From contig CANLXN010000001.1 of the NCBI GenBank assembly GCA_947495135.1, forward strand, positions 62,001-126,000: a DNA stretch of 64,000 nt. The letters are read 5' to 3'. A program made the position numbers and the translations under genes. The DNA is from an uncultured Flavobacteriaceae bacterium (GTDB taxonomy: Bacteria > Bacteroidota > Bacteroidia > Flavobacteriales > Flavobacteriaceae). Positions 6,345 to 14,669 of the stretch are shown here, piece after piece (the stretch's first letter is position 1; every line of letters begins with the position of its first letter). The notes beneath the pieces are model-generated. The model made no database searches, was not told the DNA's origin, and was given only the letters and a program-made list of their open reading frames with translations.

Positions 6345-8195
6345 ATGTCAAAGTTTCAAGAATTAGGCTTGGAAGAAAATCTTCTGCGCGCAATTACGGA
6401 TATGGGGTTCGAAACTCCTTCCGAAGTCCAAGAAAAAACAATCCCAATACTTTTAGGTCAAGATACAGACCTTGTTGCACTAGCGCAAACCGGAACTGGT
6501 AAAACAGCTGCCTTTGGTTTCCCTATGCTTCAAAAAATAGATGCTGAAAGCAGAACTACTCAAGGTTTAATACTTTCTCCAACACGTGAACTGTGTATGC
6601 AGATCACTAACGAATTAAAGAACTACGGAAAGTACGTTAAAGGACTTAACGTAGTGGCGATCTACGGAGGGGCAAGTATCCAAGATCAAGCAAAACAAGT
6701 TAAAAAAGGAGCACAGATTATTGTGGCCACTCCGGGCCGTATGAAAGATATGATTGGGCGTCGCATGATCGATATCTCTAAAATTGAATACTGTGTACTC
6801 GATGAGGCAGACGAGATGCTGAACATGGGATTCTATGAAGATATCACAGAGATCCTTTCACACTCTCCAGAAGATAAGAGCACGTGGCTGTACAGTGCAA
6901 CCATGCCGAAAGAAGTTTCGGCCATTGCAAGGAAGTTTATGCATGAGCCACTAGAGGTGACGGTAGGAGCTAAAAATACCAGTACCAAAAACGTATCGCA
7001 CGAATACTATTTGGTAAACGCACGTGATCGATACCAATCTTTAAAGCGTCTGGCAGATACCAATCCAGAAATCTTTTCGGTGATTTTCTGTAGAACCAAA
7101 AGAGATACTCAAAAAGTAGCGGAGCAGTTAATCGAAGATGGTTACAGCGCCGCAGCTTTACACGGTGATTTGAGTCAGAACCAACGCGATTTGGTGATGA
7201 AATCTTTCAGAAATCGTCAAATCCAGATGTTGGTGGCTACAGATGTAGCGGCTCGTGGAATTGATGTAGACGATATCACGCACGTAATTAACTATCAATT
7301 ACCAGACGAAATTGAAACCTATACGCACCGTAGTGGTAGAACTGGTCGAGCAGGGAAGAGTGGTATTTCTATGGTAATTGTATCCAAGAGCGAGGTACGT
7401 AAAATCAAGTCTATTGAAAAGATCATTCAGCAGAAATTCGTTAAAAAGGATGTGCCTGGCGGAATGGAGATTTGTGAAATTCAGTTATTTCACTTAGCGA
7501 ATAAAGTAAAAAATACGGATGTAAATCACGAAATCGACGTGCATCTTCCTAAGTTGGAAGAGGTGTTGGCCGATTTCTCTAAAGAGGATTTAATCAAAAA
7601 GTTCTTTTCAGTTGAATTCACAAGATTCTATAACTACTATAAGAAAGCGAAAGACCTTAATATAGATCCAGGAAGTAGTCTACAGGATAAGGAATATTCT
7701 AAAGACAGTGTTCGCTACTTTGTGAACATTGGTAAGAAAGATGGTTTAGACTGGCAGGACTTAAAGGACATGATTCGCGAATTAACTCAATTGGGTAAAG
7801 ACGATGTCTTCCACGTTGATAGTATGGATACCTTCTCCTTCTTTAATACAGATGCGAGCCACAGTGAAATGGTTTTACAAGCCATTCAGGGTATTGAGGT
7901 AAACGGGCGAAACGTAGACATTGAAATTTCTAAAGATAAAGGTCGCAAAGGTGGCGGAAGAGGACGTGGTGGAAGCGGCGGCGGATTTAGAGGTAGAAAA
8001 GGTGGTGGAGATCGACGTGGCGGCGGAAGAAGAAAAGATGGGGAGCGTCGCGGAGATAGAGATCGCAAATCGTCTGGAGACAGAGGAGGTTCTGGAAGTA
8101 AGTCTGGAAGTGGAAGTCCTTTTAAGGGAAAACGCCGTGGAACTGCTAAGCCAGCTGGTGGCAGTGGAACGGGTGGAAGACGTAGGAGAGGGTAG
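6345..8195 (+). CDS. DEAD-box ATP-dependent RNA helicase with DbpA-type RNA-binding domain and RG-rich tail
   Basis: The protein unwinds short RNA duplexes, most likely in ribosome assembly or mRNA turnover at low temperature. It has 616 residues. The Q motif lies near residues 3-28, AQTGTGKTAA near 50, DEAD near 152, SAT near 184 and HRSGRTGRAG near 329. After the two RecA-like domains comes a spacer and a DbpA-type RNA-recognition fold at about 455-530. The last 80 residues are rich in Arg, Gly, Lys and Ser, as in other flavobacterial DeaD/CsdA-like proteins, and probably bind RNA non-specifically. It is monocistronic, with its own promoter and terminator. Confidence 0.95.
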   Translation: MSKFQELGLEENLLRAITDMGFETPSEVQEKTIPILLGQDTDLVALAQTGTGKTAAFGFPMLQKIDAESRTTQGLILSPTRELCMQITNELKNYGKYVKGLNVVAIYGGASIQDQAKQVKKGAQIIVATPGRMKDMIGRRMIDISKIEYCVLDEADEMLNMGFYEDITEILSHSPEDKSTWLYSATMPKEVSAIARKFMHEPLEVTVGAKNTSTKNVSHEYYLVNARDRYQSLKRLADTNPEIFSVIFCRTKRDTQKVAEQLIEDGYSAAALHGDLSQNQRDLVMKSFRNRQIQMLVATDVAARGIDVDDITHVINYQLPDEIETYTHRSGRTGRAGKSGISMVIVSKSEVRKIKSIEKIIQQKFVKKDVPGGMEICEIQLFHLANKVKNTDVNHEIDVHLPKLEEVLADFSKEDLIKKFFSVEFTRFYNYYKKAKDLNIDPGSSLQDKEYSKDSVRYFVNIGKKDGLDWQDLKDMIRELTQLGKDDVFHVDSMDTFSFFNTDASHSEMVLQAIQGIEVNGRNVDIEISKDKGRKGGGRGRGGSGGGFRGRKGGGDRRGGGRRKDGERRGDRDRKSSGDRGGSGSKSGSGSPFKGKRRGTAKPAGGSGTGGRRRRG

Positions 8196-8270
8196 TAAAT
8201 CTTCAACTTTCAATGTTGATTGTTCAATTGACAATTAACAGTTGTGAGGTTTCTTAAATCATAAATTTAA

Positions 8271-8306
8271 AAAAGGGCTGCTAAATTATTTAGCAACCCT
8301 TTTTTA
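8271..8306 (+). terminator. Terminator after the helicase gene
   Basis: AAAAGGG pairs with CCCTTTT, and inside it TGCTAAA (8279-8285) pairs with TTTAGCA (8289-8295) around a short loop, followed by a T run. The rest of the gene-free stretch 8196-8503 holds an AT-rich direct/inverted CAATTGACAATTAAC-like spacer near 8205-8240 and the promoter below; nothing else was seen. Confidence 0.8.
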
Positions 8307-8453
8307 TTTGTTTTGAATGAAAGAAATAGCGCTAACTTTTACCAATCTTATGTCACGAGTGTAGCGTTGATCTATTGTTAAGTGAATTATTTTTTCCTCA
8401 AATCGCCCGTCCTAGATGGTCCATCCCAAATAAAAAACTTCCATTCTTAAAAC

Positions 8454-8489
8454 TTTGGCACGATATTAACGTCTAAATGTTTAATTTTG
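8454..8489 (+). promoter_or_regulatory. Probable promoter overlapping an upstream in-frame ATG
   Basis: TTTG at 8454-8457 and TAATTTTG at 8482-8489 fit the Bacteroidota elements, though with a long spacing (24 bases). The -7 box lies after an in-frame ATG at 8477, which argues that translation starts at the second ATG, 8504. Confidence 0.45.
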
Positions 8490-8503
8490 ACCAATTCGCA
8501 GCT

Positions 8504-9277
8504 ATGAAGAATCTACTCTTACTTTTATTCGTTTTAACGATACCCTTTATCTCCTTTTCTCAGGATGAGCAGAAGATTGTGGGAATGGTCTTAAACGACG
8601 ACACAGACAAACCTTTGGAGAATGTAAATATCGTTAACCTTAATCAGGTGGTGGGAACTACTACCAATAAACAAGGAGAGTTTGAGATTAGAGCAGCTGT
8701 AAACGACACCCTTTACTTTTCGTATTTAGGTTTTAAATCGCTTCGTGTAAAAGTGAGTAATGACTGGACTAAATTTGGTGATGTTAAGATTAAAATGACG
8801 GAGTTAGGTATTGCGTTAGAAGAAGTGATAGTGCGTCCTGTAGAACTTACGGGGTATGTGGAAGTAGATGCAAAACTAATTCCTATTTACGACGATTATC
8901 GTTATCGCATTGCCGGATTAGGTGGTGGATACGAAGGAGGAAAGAATCAGCCAGGAGCCGTTTCTAAAGTACTGAGTTCAATTTTTAACCCGGCAGATTT
9001 TCTATACAATGTCTTCGGAAAGCGACCCAAACAGATGCGGAAGCTTCGGAAGATGAAAGAAAATGACGAGATCCGAAATCTGCTCCAATCCAAGTTTGAC
9101 CGAGAAACACTGATGGCGGTGCTTCAGTTAGAACACATGGATATTGACGAGATCTTGAATAATTGCAACTACTCAAAAGGGTTTATCACTACCGCAAACG
9201 ACTTGCAAATTTTGGACGCCATTAGTGAATGTTATGAAGAATACCGCGTACTTAACCGCGGCAAGGACAAAGAATAG
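8504..9277 (+). CDS. Secreted carboxypeptidase-regulatory-like domain protein
   Basis: Starting at ATG 8504, the protein has 257 residues and a clean signal peptide (MKNLLLLLFVLTIPF to about residue 20). Next comes a CarboxypepD_reg-like/CNA-B-like beta domain with the typical core GMVLNDDTDKPLENVNI and an FEIRA...LYFSYLGFK pattern, the same module that starts many TonB-dependent receptors. The C-terminal 150 residues are basic and helical and show no known domain. The upstream ATG at 8477 would place nine hydrophilic residues before the signal peptide and lies inside the promoter, so it was not used. Function unknown; periplasmic or surface location likely. Confidence 0.75.
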   Translation: MKNLLLLLFVLTIPFISFSQDEQKIVGMVLNDDTDKPLENVNIVNLNQVVGTTTNKQGEFEIRAAVNDTLYFSYLGFKSLRVKVSNDWTKFGDVKIKMTELGIALEEVIVRPVELTGYVEVDAKLIPIYDDYRYRIAGLGGGYEGGKNQPGAVSKVLSSIFNPADFLYNVFGKRPKQMRKLRKMKENDEIRNLLQSKFDRETLMAVLQLEHMDIDEILNNCNYSKGFITTANDLQILDAISECYEEYRVLNRGKDKE

Positions 9278-9280
9278 TGC

Positions 9281-9604
9281 ATGCTTCAGCAGCTAGTCCA
9301 TTACAGCTTACATTTTTTATTTCCTGGCCTCATTGCCTTTGTTTTTTTTAGAAAGAACTGGAAATTCGCTTGGCTTATCATGATGGCTACCATGCTGGTG
9401 GATTTAGATCACCTCTTCGCCTTTCCTGTATACGAACTCAATAGATGCAGTATTAATTTCCATCCACTTCATACATATATAGCTATGGTCTTTTACGGCT
9501 TGTTTTTGGTCTTTAAGAAAACCCGTTTGATAGGAATCGGACTGTTGCTGCACATGGCAACCGATTTCCTAGATTGTGTGTGGATGGGTACGTTTCCGAA
9601 GTAA
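9281..9604 (+). CDS. Small membrane protein, DUF6122-like
   Basis: This 107-residue protein has about four hydrophobic helices and conserved-looking polar residues inside them: HYSLHFLFPG near residue 7, LVDLDHLFAFP near 40, HPLHTY near 61 and HMATDFLDC near 91. Histidine/aspartate pairs in membrane segments recall the YdjM-type membrane metal-dependent hydrolase fold. It begins four bases after the previous stop, so the two genes are translationally linked. Family name is given from general resemblance; no function is known. Confidence 0.6.
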   Translation: MLQQLVHYSLHFLFPGLIAFVFFRKNWKFAWLIMMATMLVDLDHLFAFPVYELNRCSINFHPLHTYIAMVFYGLFLVFKKTRLIGIGLLLHMATDFLDCVWMGTFPK

Positions 9605-9882
9605 TAGGTGTTATTGTTGTCTTCGGAAATTTTCACAACTCAAAAAATGTTCGCCGAACAAAATTATTGTACTAATTTTAATCGTCTGAAGACCCTATTA
9701 ACACTCGAAAATTTCAGCTAAAAGGAAGAGAAAAACCTAAGTTTAGAAATTCTTGGCATCAACTTTGTTTAGCATCTTACGTCAATATGTTTTGATAAAT
9801 CGACAAAAATTTGTTGCTTAGCGGCTCGATTGTGGCTCCTCAACTTTTAGTCGATTCGGGAAGAACCATAAACAACTAACAA

Positions 9883-10389
9883 ATGTTAAAAAAAGTACTT
9901 GTATCGTTAACCATTTTATTGTCATGTGCTGTCTCTGCACAGAACGTAACAGTTGATCAACTTATAGCCCTTAGTAAAAAAGACCTAGGAGATGTGGAAG
10001 AATATCTCACTGCTAACAATTGGGATTTCTTTGATGGAGTAGACGAGACCAAAAAATCATACGGAAACGCAAAATTTGTGTTCGACAGACCCAACTTTAA
10101 GCCTACGGATCCAGCAGAATACTTCGCTACGTTCTACTTTTCTGAAGACGAGGGTGCAAATGCTTTAGAAATTTCATTTAGAAAGAAACCTCTGTACGAT
10201 ACTTTTTTAATCGAGATTAAAGATCTCAGTTTCAAATTGATTGATTCAAAAACGACCGATGGAAACATCACCAAAGTTTACAGAAAGGGGTCTAGTATTA
10301 TAGAAGTCTCTATTCCGCCCGACTTTACCGCTACTAATTCTTATAAGTTTCTTTTCGCCAAGCGATCTAGCTATAAAAAGTTTAGATAA
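9883..10389 (+). CDS. Secreted protein of unknown function
   Basis: This 168-residue protein has a signal peptide ending in CAVSAQ at about residue 20. The mature part is about 150 residues of mixed strands and helices. It begins with a helix (TVDQLIALSKKDLGDVEEYL) and ends very basic (FLFAKRSSYKKFR). No cysteine, repeat or known motif was recognised. The gap before it (9605-9882) is an AT-rich leader in which no promoter box fits well. The gene stands alone between the DUF6122-like gene and the aldehyde dehydrogenase. Confidence 0.6.
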   Translation: MLKKVLVSLTILLSCAVSAQNVTVDQLIALSKKDLGDVEEYLTANNWDFFDGVDETKKSYGNAKFVFDRPNFKPTDPAEYFATFYFSEDEGANALEISFRKKPLYDTFLIEIKDLSFKLIDSKTTDGNITKVYRKGSSIIEVSIPPDFTATNSYKFLFAKRSSYKKFR

Positions 10390-10447
10390 ACCTTCCATTT
10401 TTTAGTTTGAATATTGGTATTTTTAGGGGATATAAGTAACAGCCCTA

Positions 10448-11809
10448 ATGAAATCTATTGTCCAATCGCAACGCCAGTTTTTTAATACACAGGCTACCCA
10501 TAGTATTCCTTTTAGAATTCAGCAATTAAAGAAACTGAAAAAGGTTCTGAAGGCAAACGAATCTTTGATGTATGAAGCTATTTACGCCGATTTCAAGAAA
10601 TCTGAGTTCGAAACCTTTGTGAGTGAAATTGCGTTGGTCTATCATGACATCGATCAAGCCTGTAAGAGTATCTACAAATGGGCGCGAAAAAAACCTGTCT
10701 CTACTAACTTATTAAATTTTCCAGCAAAGAGCTACGTCTTGGCCGAGCCATTAGGTGTTTGTTTGGTTATTGGAGCTTGGAATTATCCATATCAGTTATC
10801 TTTTGCGCCAATGGTAGCGGCTATGGCTGCAGGCTGCACGGTAGTTTTAAAACCCAGTGAGCTGCCTTCGAGAACGAGTGCTGCAATGGCCAAAATTATT
10901 TCGGAAAACTTTAATGTAGCATACTTAAAAGTAGTAGAAGGAGGAATACCCGAAACTACGGAGTTGTTGAATCAAAAGTTTGATAAGATTTTCTTTACTG
11001 GAAGTACTGCTGTGGGTAAGATTGTTTATAAAGCGGCAGCAGAACACCTCACCCCTGTTACCTTGGAGTTAGGAGGGAAGAGTCCAGCCTTTGTTACTGC
11101 AGATTGCAATCTCAAAATAACTGTAAAACGCTTGATCTGGGCTAAATTCTTGAATTCGGGTCAGACCTGTATTGCTCCAGATTATGTGATGGTTGACAAA
11201 TCGATTGAAGCTAAATTTCTTTCACTGTGTAAAGAAGAAATTGAGAAAGAACACTTTTCGTTCGAGAACGGTAATTATACGCAGATCATTAACAACCGTA
11301 ATTTTGAACGTATTACAGACCTCATAGAACCATCTAAGGTCTATCACGGAGGAGACGTAGATGCCGAGAAAAGATATATCGCACCTACGCTTCTAAAAAA
11401 TGTAAGTTTTGACGATAAGGTTATGCAGGAAGAGATTTTTGGGCCAGTTCTGCCCGTTATATCATACCATACGTTGGAGGAAGCTATTTCTGAGGTAAAA
11501 AACCTTCCTAGACCTTTGTCCTGTTATGTTTTTACCAGTAGTAGTAAAGTCAGAAAAAAAGTGCTCCATCAAATTTCCTTTGGAGGTGGAGGGGTGAATG
11601 AGGCCGTTATGCATATTACCAACAGCAATATGCCCTTTGGGGGAGTTGGTATGAGTGGTATAGGAGCTTATCATGGAGAAGATGGTTTTAAGGCGTTTAC
11701 ACACTACAAGAGTATTCTGCAAAAGAGTACTCTGTTGGAACTTCCTTTAAAGTATTACCCTCAGACCAAAATGAAATTGTGGTGGATCAAGAAGTTTCTG
11801 AACATCTAG
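10448..11809 (+). CDS. NAD(P)-dependent aldehyde dehydrogenase (ALDH3-like)
   Basis: This 453-residue enzyme oxidises an aldehyde to the acid. The catalytic cysteine is C241 in NSGQTCIAP and the general-base glutamate is E207 in LELGGKSPAF; the cofactor loop FTGSTAVGK lies near residue 179, and the C-terminal EEIFGPVLP and FGGVGMSGIG motifs are present. The length and the basic C-terminus with hydrophobic residues resemble class 3 (fatty-aldehyde type) dehydrogenases, which may be membrane-associated. Substrate is not determined. It is flanked by spacers and seems monocistronic. Confidence 0.93.
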   Translation: MKSIVQSQRQFFNTQATHSIPFRIQQLKKLKKVLKANESLMYEAIYADFKKSEFETFVSEIALVYHDIDQACKSIYKWARKKPVSTNLLNFPAKSYVLAEPLGVCLVIGAWNYPYQLSFAPMVAAMAAGCTVVLKPSELPSRTSAAMAKIISENFNVAYLKVVEGGIPETTELLNQKFDKIFFTGSTAVGKIVYKAAAEHLTPVTLELGGKSPAFVTADCNLKITVKRLIWAKFLNSGQTCIAPDYVMVDKSIEAKFLSLCKEEIEKEHFSFENGNYTQIINNRNFERITDLIEPSKVYHGGDVDAEKRYIAPTLLKNVSFDDKVMQEEIFGPVLPVISYHTLEEAISEVKNLPRPLSCYVFTSSSKVRKKVLHQISFGGGGVNEAVMHITNSNMPFGGVGMSGIGAYHGEDGFKAFTHYKSILQKSTLLELPLKYYPQTKMKLWWIKKFLNI

Positions 11810-11972
11810 AATCTAGATTTTTGGATGAGAGATATGAGGTTTGAGTATTATTTAGCAGATAAGGATAACACTCACGCCCGAAATTTAAAACTTAAAATCG
11901 AACACTTAGAACTCCACACAGAGAAGCCTATTTTCTTTTTTCTTAAATTTATTGAAAACAAAACAACCTTTT

Positions 11973-12000
11973 TGTCCCCTACTATCCTTTTTGCTTCGTC
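11973..12000 (+). promoter_or_regulatory. Candidate ECF sigma-type promoter before the DGPF/ECF42 pair
   Basis: TGTCCCC at 11973-11979, a 17-base spacer and CGTC at 11997-12000 resemble the TGTC...CGTC promoter elements reported for ECF41/ECF42-type sigma factors. It lies 34 bases before the DGPF start codon, with no TAnnTTTG box near, and would fit autoregulation by the sigma factor encoded in the operon. The spacer sequence also contains TATCC, so a housekeeping promoter cannot be excluded. Confidence 0.5.
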
Positions 12001-12034
12001 TTAGAGGTATATGTTCAATTTAAACCAATAAATT

Positions 12035-12382
12035 ATGAAAGAATTTATGATGATTTTCACGGGGTCTGAATACGCAGATCTGGGTCTAACCGAAGAAGAT
12101 GTTCAAGCTAGAATGGGTAAATGGTTTGCCTGGGGAAGTAAAATGGAGGAAGCTGGGATTCTGAAAGGAGGCCATGCCTTAACGCCACAAATTAGAAAAG
12201 TGACTGGAGTAAACAGGACGGTGACCGATTTGTCTTCTGCCGAGGTAAAAGAAATTGTGGGCGGTTATTATATTGTAGAAGCTACAGATTTTGATCAAGT
12301 ACAAGAAATTGCACAAGATTTTCCAGATTACGATTTAGGAAATACAGTGGAGATTCGCGAAGTGATGGTGTTCGATCAATAA
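12035..12382 (+). CDS. YCII-related DGPF-domain protein, ECF42 partner
   Basis: This 115-residue cytosolic protein starts MKEFMMIFTGSEY and has the ferredoxin-like alpha/beta pattern of YCII/DGPF proteins, including the typical GG-x-x-L and EATDFDQVQEIAQDFP stretches and EIREVMVFDQ at the end. DGPF proteins are the regular genomic partners of ECF42 sigma factors. Its role in the circuit (enzyme, stress effector or regulator) is not settled. Its stop codon overlaps the sigma factor start by one base. Confidence 0.88.
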   Translation: MKEFMMIFTGSEYADLGLTEEDVQARMGKWFAWGSKMEEAGILKGGHALTPQIRKVTGVNRTVTDLSSAEVKEIVGGYYIVEATDFDQVQEIAQDFPDYDLGNTVEIREVMVFDQ

Positions 12383-13620
12383 TGGAGCCTAAAAATATAG
12401 ACCATCTTTTTCGGCATCATTACGGGAAGATGGTCTCTGTTTTAACGCGCATATTTGGGCTTGCTCATCTAGAAACTATTGAGGACGCTGTTCAAGATAC
12501 TTTTGTAAAAGCTACTTTGTCTTGGGAAGACAACCCTCCCGAACACCCAGAAGCCTGGCTCACCAAAGCTGCAAAAAATAGGGTATTGGATATTTTCAGA
12601 AAATTAAATGCTGAAAAAAAGAGAGTCCCACAGATAGATACGGGAATGCAGGGAATTGTATTAAATGAACTTTTCCTAGACGATGAAATTAACGACAGCC
12701 AATTACGGATGATATTTACGGCTTGTCATCCCAACTTGGACTCCAGAGATCGAATTTCTTTTGCTTTGAAGACGGTTTCAGGATTTAGCATAAAAGAGAT
12801 CGCCTCGGCTTTATTGATGAAGGAGGAGACGGTTAAGAAGCGTTTGAGCAGGTCGCGGAAGGTAATTGAGAAGGCCGGTATTTTGTTTCAAATTCCGCAA
12901 GGGAAAGAGCTGCTACCAAGATTGGAGAGTGTAATGGAAGTACTCTACTTAATTTTTAATGAAGGTTTTCATTCTAACAAGCCAGCTATGCTCGTACGAA
13001 AAGACCTGTGTTCTGAAGCAATTAGGTTGTGCAAACTTTTATTTAAAAATAAAGCTACCAGAACTGGGTCCGTCTACGCTTTATTTGCCTTGATGTGTTT
13101 CCATGCCGCTCGGCTAGACACTAAGATGGATGAAAGCAACGAATTATTGGATCTTAAGTCGCAAGACCGATCCAAATGGTATTTTCCGCTCATGAAGTTG
13201 GGTGATAGTGCAATGAATAAAGCTGTAGAGGAAGCGCCTTTTTCGTCCTATCATTATGAGGCAGCAATTGCTGCAGAACATCTCAAGGCGGCAACCTTCG
13301 AAGAAACCAATTGGAGAGCAATTTTGAATTGGTACGAACAGCTTTACCAACTGCAACCTATGCCTATTCACTTGCTAAATATGGCGGTGGTTTGTCTTCA
13401 GAAGTCTGATCTACATCTTATGAGGCATTATCTCAATGAACTTAAAAGTGCTAATCTAGGTCAAAGAACATATTTACTGCACGCAACTTGGGCTGAGTAC
13501 TACCTTTTAAAAGATAGTCTGCCTCAGGCCATTGAAAGTATTGATCGGGCAATAGCAATGGTTACCAATAAACAGGAAAAAAGCTTCTTGGAGAACAAGC
13601 GAGTGGGAATGTTGTTGTAA
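12382..13620 (+). CDS. RNA polymerase sigma factor, ECF42 group, with C-terminal TPR-like extension
   Basis: The 412-residue protein has a sigma-2 domain at about 1-75 (DAVQDTFVKATLSW), a sigma-4 domain at about 110-165 (FSIKEIASALLMKEETVKKRLSR helix-turn-helix region) and about 240 residues of helical repeats. The conserved LYLIFNEGF segment near 190 and repeated helices such as NMAVVCLQKSD and LLHATWAEYYLLKDS mark the DUF6596/TPR extension that defines ECF42. Such sigma factors have no anti-sigma gene; the extension takes over control. Overlap with the DGPF gene makes them one operon. Confidence 0.93.
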   Translation: MEPKNIDHLFRHHYGKMVSVLTRIFGLAHLETIEDAVQDTFVKATLSWEDNPPEHPEAWLTKAAKNRVLDIFRKLNAEKKRVPQIDTGMQGIVLNELFLDDEINDSQLRMIFTACHPNLDSRDRISFALKTVSGFSIKEIASALLMKEETVKKRLSRSRKVIEKAGILFQIPQGKELLPRLESVMEVLYLIFNEGFHSNKPAMLVRKDLCSEAIRLCKLLFKNKATRTGSVYALFALMCFHAARLDTKMDESNELLDLKSQDRSKWYFPLMKLGDSAMNKAVEEAPFSSYHYEAAIAAEHLKAATFEETNWRAILNWYEQLYQLQPMPIHLLNMAVVCLQKSDLHLMRHYLNELKSANLGQRTYLLHATWAEYYLLKDSLPQAIESIDRAIAMVTNKQEKSFLENKRVGMLL

Positions 13621-13705
13621 TTTTTTGTGAAAACAAGGCCTGTCTGCCGCGAAGGCATCATTTCCGAAAATTCACCTATTTTCGTTGCCGTTTAACTATT
13701 CGTTC

Positions 13706-14575
13706 ATGACGCCAACTTACTACACGCCAAATCTAAATACTCCCTTAGTTAACAAAGTTATCTGCCTTTTTGCTGGATTACTTATGGTACTCCTATTGGC
13801 GATGTTGCACGGTATTGTGAGTGCTTTAAATCCAATTATATATTTAGCAGTTGTAATCACTATTGGTTTTGGCTTACTAATGGGAATTTTTTATCGAGTG
13901 ATCTCTAAGATCGCTAAAATAAGGGATCAGGCTTTCGTCTTCTATTCTGGTGTTTTAATTGCTGTTTTTGGGATGTTCTTCTCTTGGGGAAGTTATGTGT
14001 TGTTTTTATTTGAAGGTGGAGCGTATGTTGCGACCAATTACTTTGCCAGTGTAGGAATGCTTTTGCAACTCAATGACCTAGGACTGGCTTTTAAGACTTT
14101 ATACGAAGAGGGCGGCTATGAGGTTTTTGGATTCATGGTTAGAGGGAATGCATTGATAGCGGTGTGGTTAATGGAATTAGGAATTGTAGTGTCTACTGCG
14201 TTCAAAATATTGCGTAACTATCATGTGGCTCCATTTAGTGAGCGTTATAACAAGTGGTACCCTAAGTACACTTTACTCCAGGAATACCAGAGTATGCCAA
14301 ACGAACGTTGGTTTTTATCCCAAGAAGGAAATTCGTATGTTGAAAAAATTGATCAGTTGAAACCTGGTCGTGCGACGCGTTTTGGAAGAATCTCTATTTT
14401 TTATCTTCCACATACATCTAATGCTTATTTACTATATGAGAATGTGGAAAGAGATGGGAACGGAAAGAAAGAACAATCTACTCCAATAATCGATAAATTG
14501 CTTATTTCGGGGCAAGAGGCTAAAGAAATAATCGAGCGATGTCACGGAAAGAAGAATTTCTTTTTAGACTATTAG
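13706..14575 (+). CDS. Membrane protein of unknown function, four to five helices
   Basis: From ATG 13706 the protein has 289 residues. An in-frame TTG at 13685 would add only MPFNYSF and was not preferred. Hydrophobic helices lie at about 18-38, 45-67, 78-102 and 145-165. The last 110 residues are soluble (KWYPKYTLLQEYQSMPNERWFLSQEG onward in part) and probably cytoplasmic. No domain was recognised. The gap before it contains a short TGCC/GGCA hairpin-like spacer. It lies between the ECF42 operon and a secreted hydrolase and has no clear functional link to either. Confidence 0.65.
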   Translation: MTPTYYTPNLNTPLVNKVICLFAGLLMVLLLAMLHGIVSALNPIIYLAVVITIGFGLLMGIFYRVISKIAKIRDQAFVFYSGVLIAVFGMFFSWGSYVLFLFEGGAYVATNYFASVGMLLQLNDLGLAFKTLYEEGGYEVFGFMVRGNALIAVWLMELGIVVSTAFKILRNYHVAPFSERYNKWYPKYTLLQEYQSMPNERWFLSQEGNSYVEKIDQLKPGRATRFGRISIFYLPHTSNAYLLYENVERDGNGKKEQSTPIIDKLLISGQEAKEIIERCHGKKNFFLDY

Positions 14576-14669
14576 ATAGCTAAAATTTGACCCCCAAGTG
14601 AAATCTCATTCGCTTAACTATTTTAATTATTAGTACCTTAGACCACCAATTATATTAAAAGCAGTTCCC

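Noticed and set aside
7875-8238. Three long open frames on both strands over the helicase tail
   Set aside because: They arise from the repetitive Arg/Gly codons of the RG-rich tail; their translations are low-complexity (Ser/Thr or Pro/Leu) and no ribosome site precedes them.
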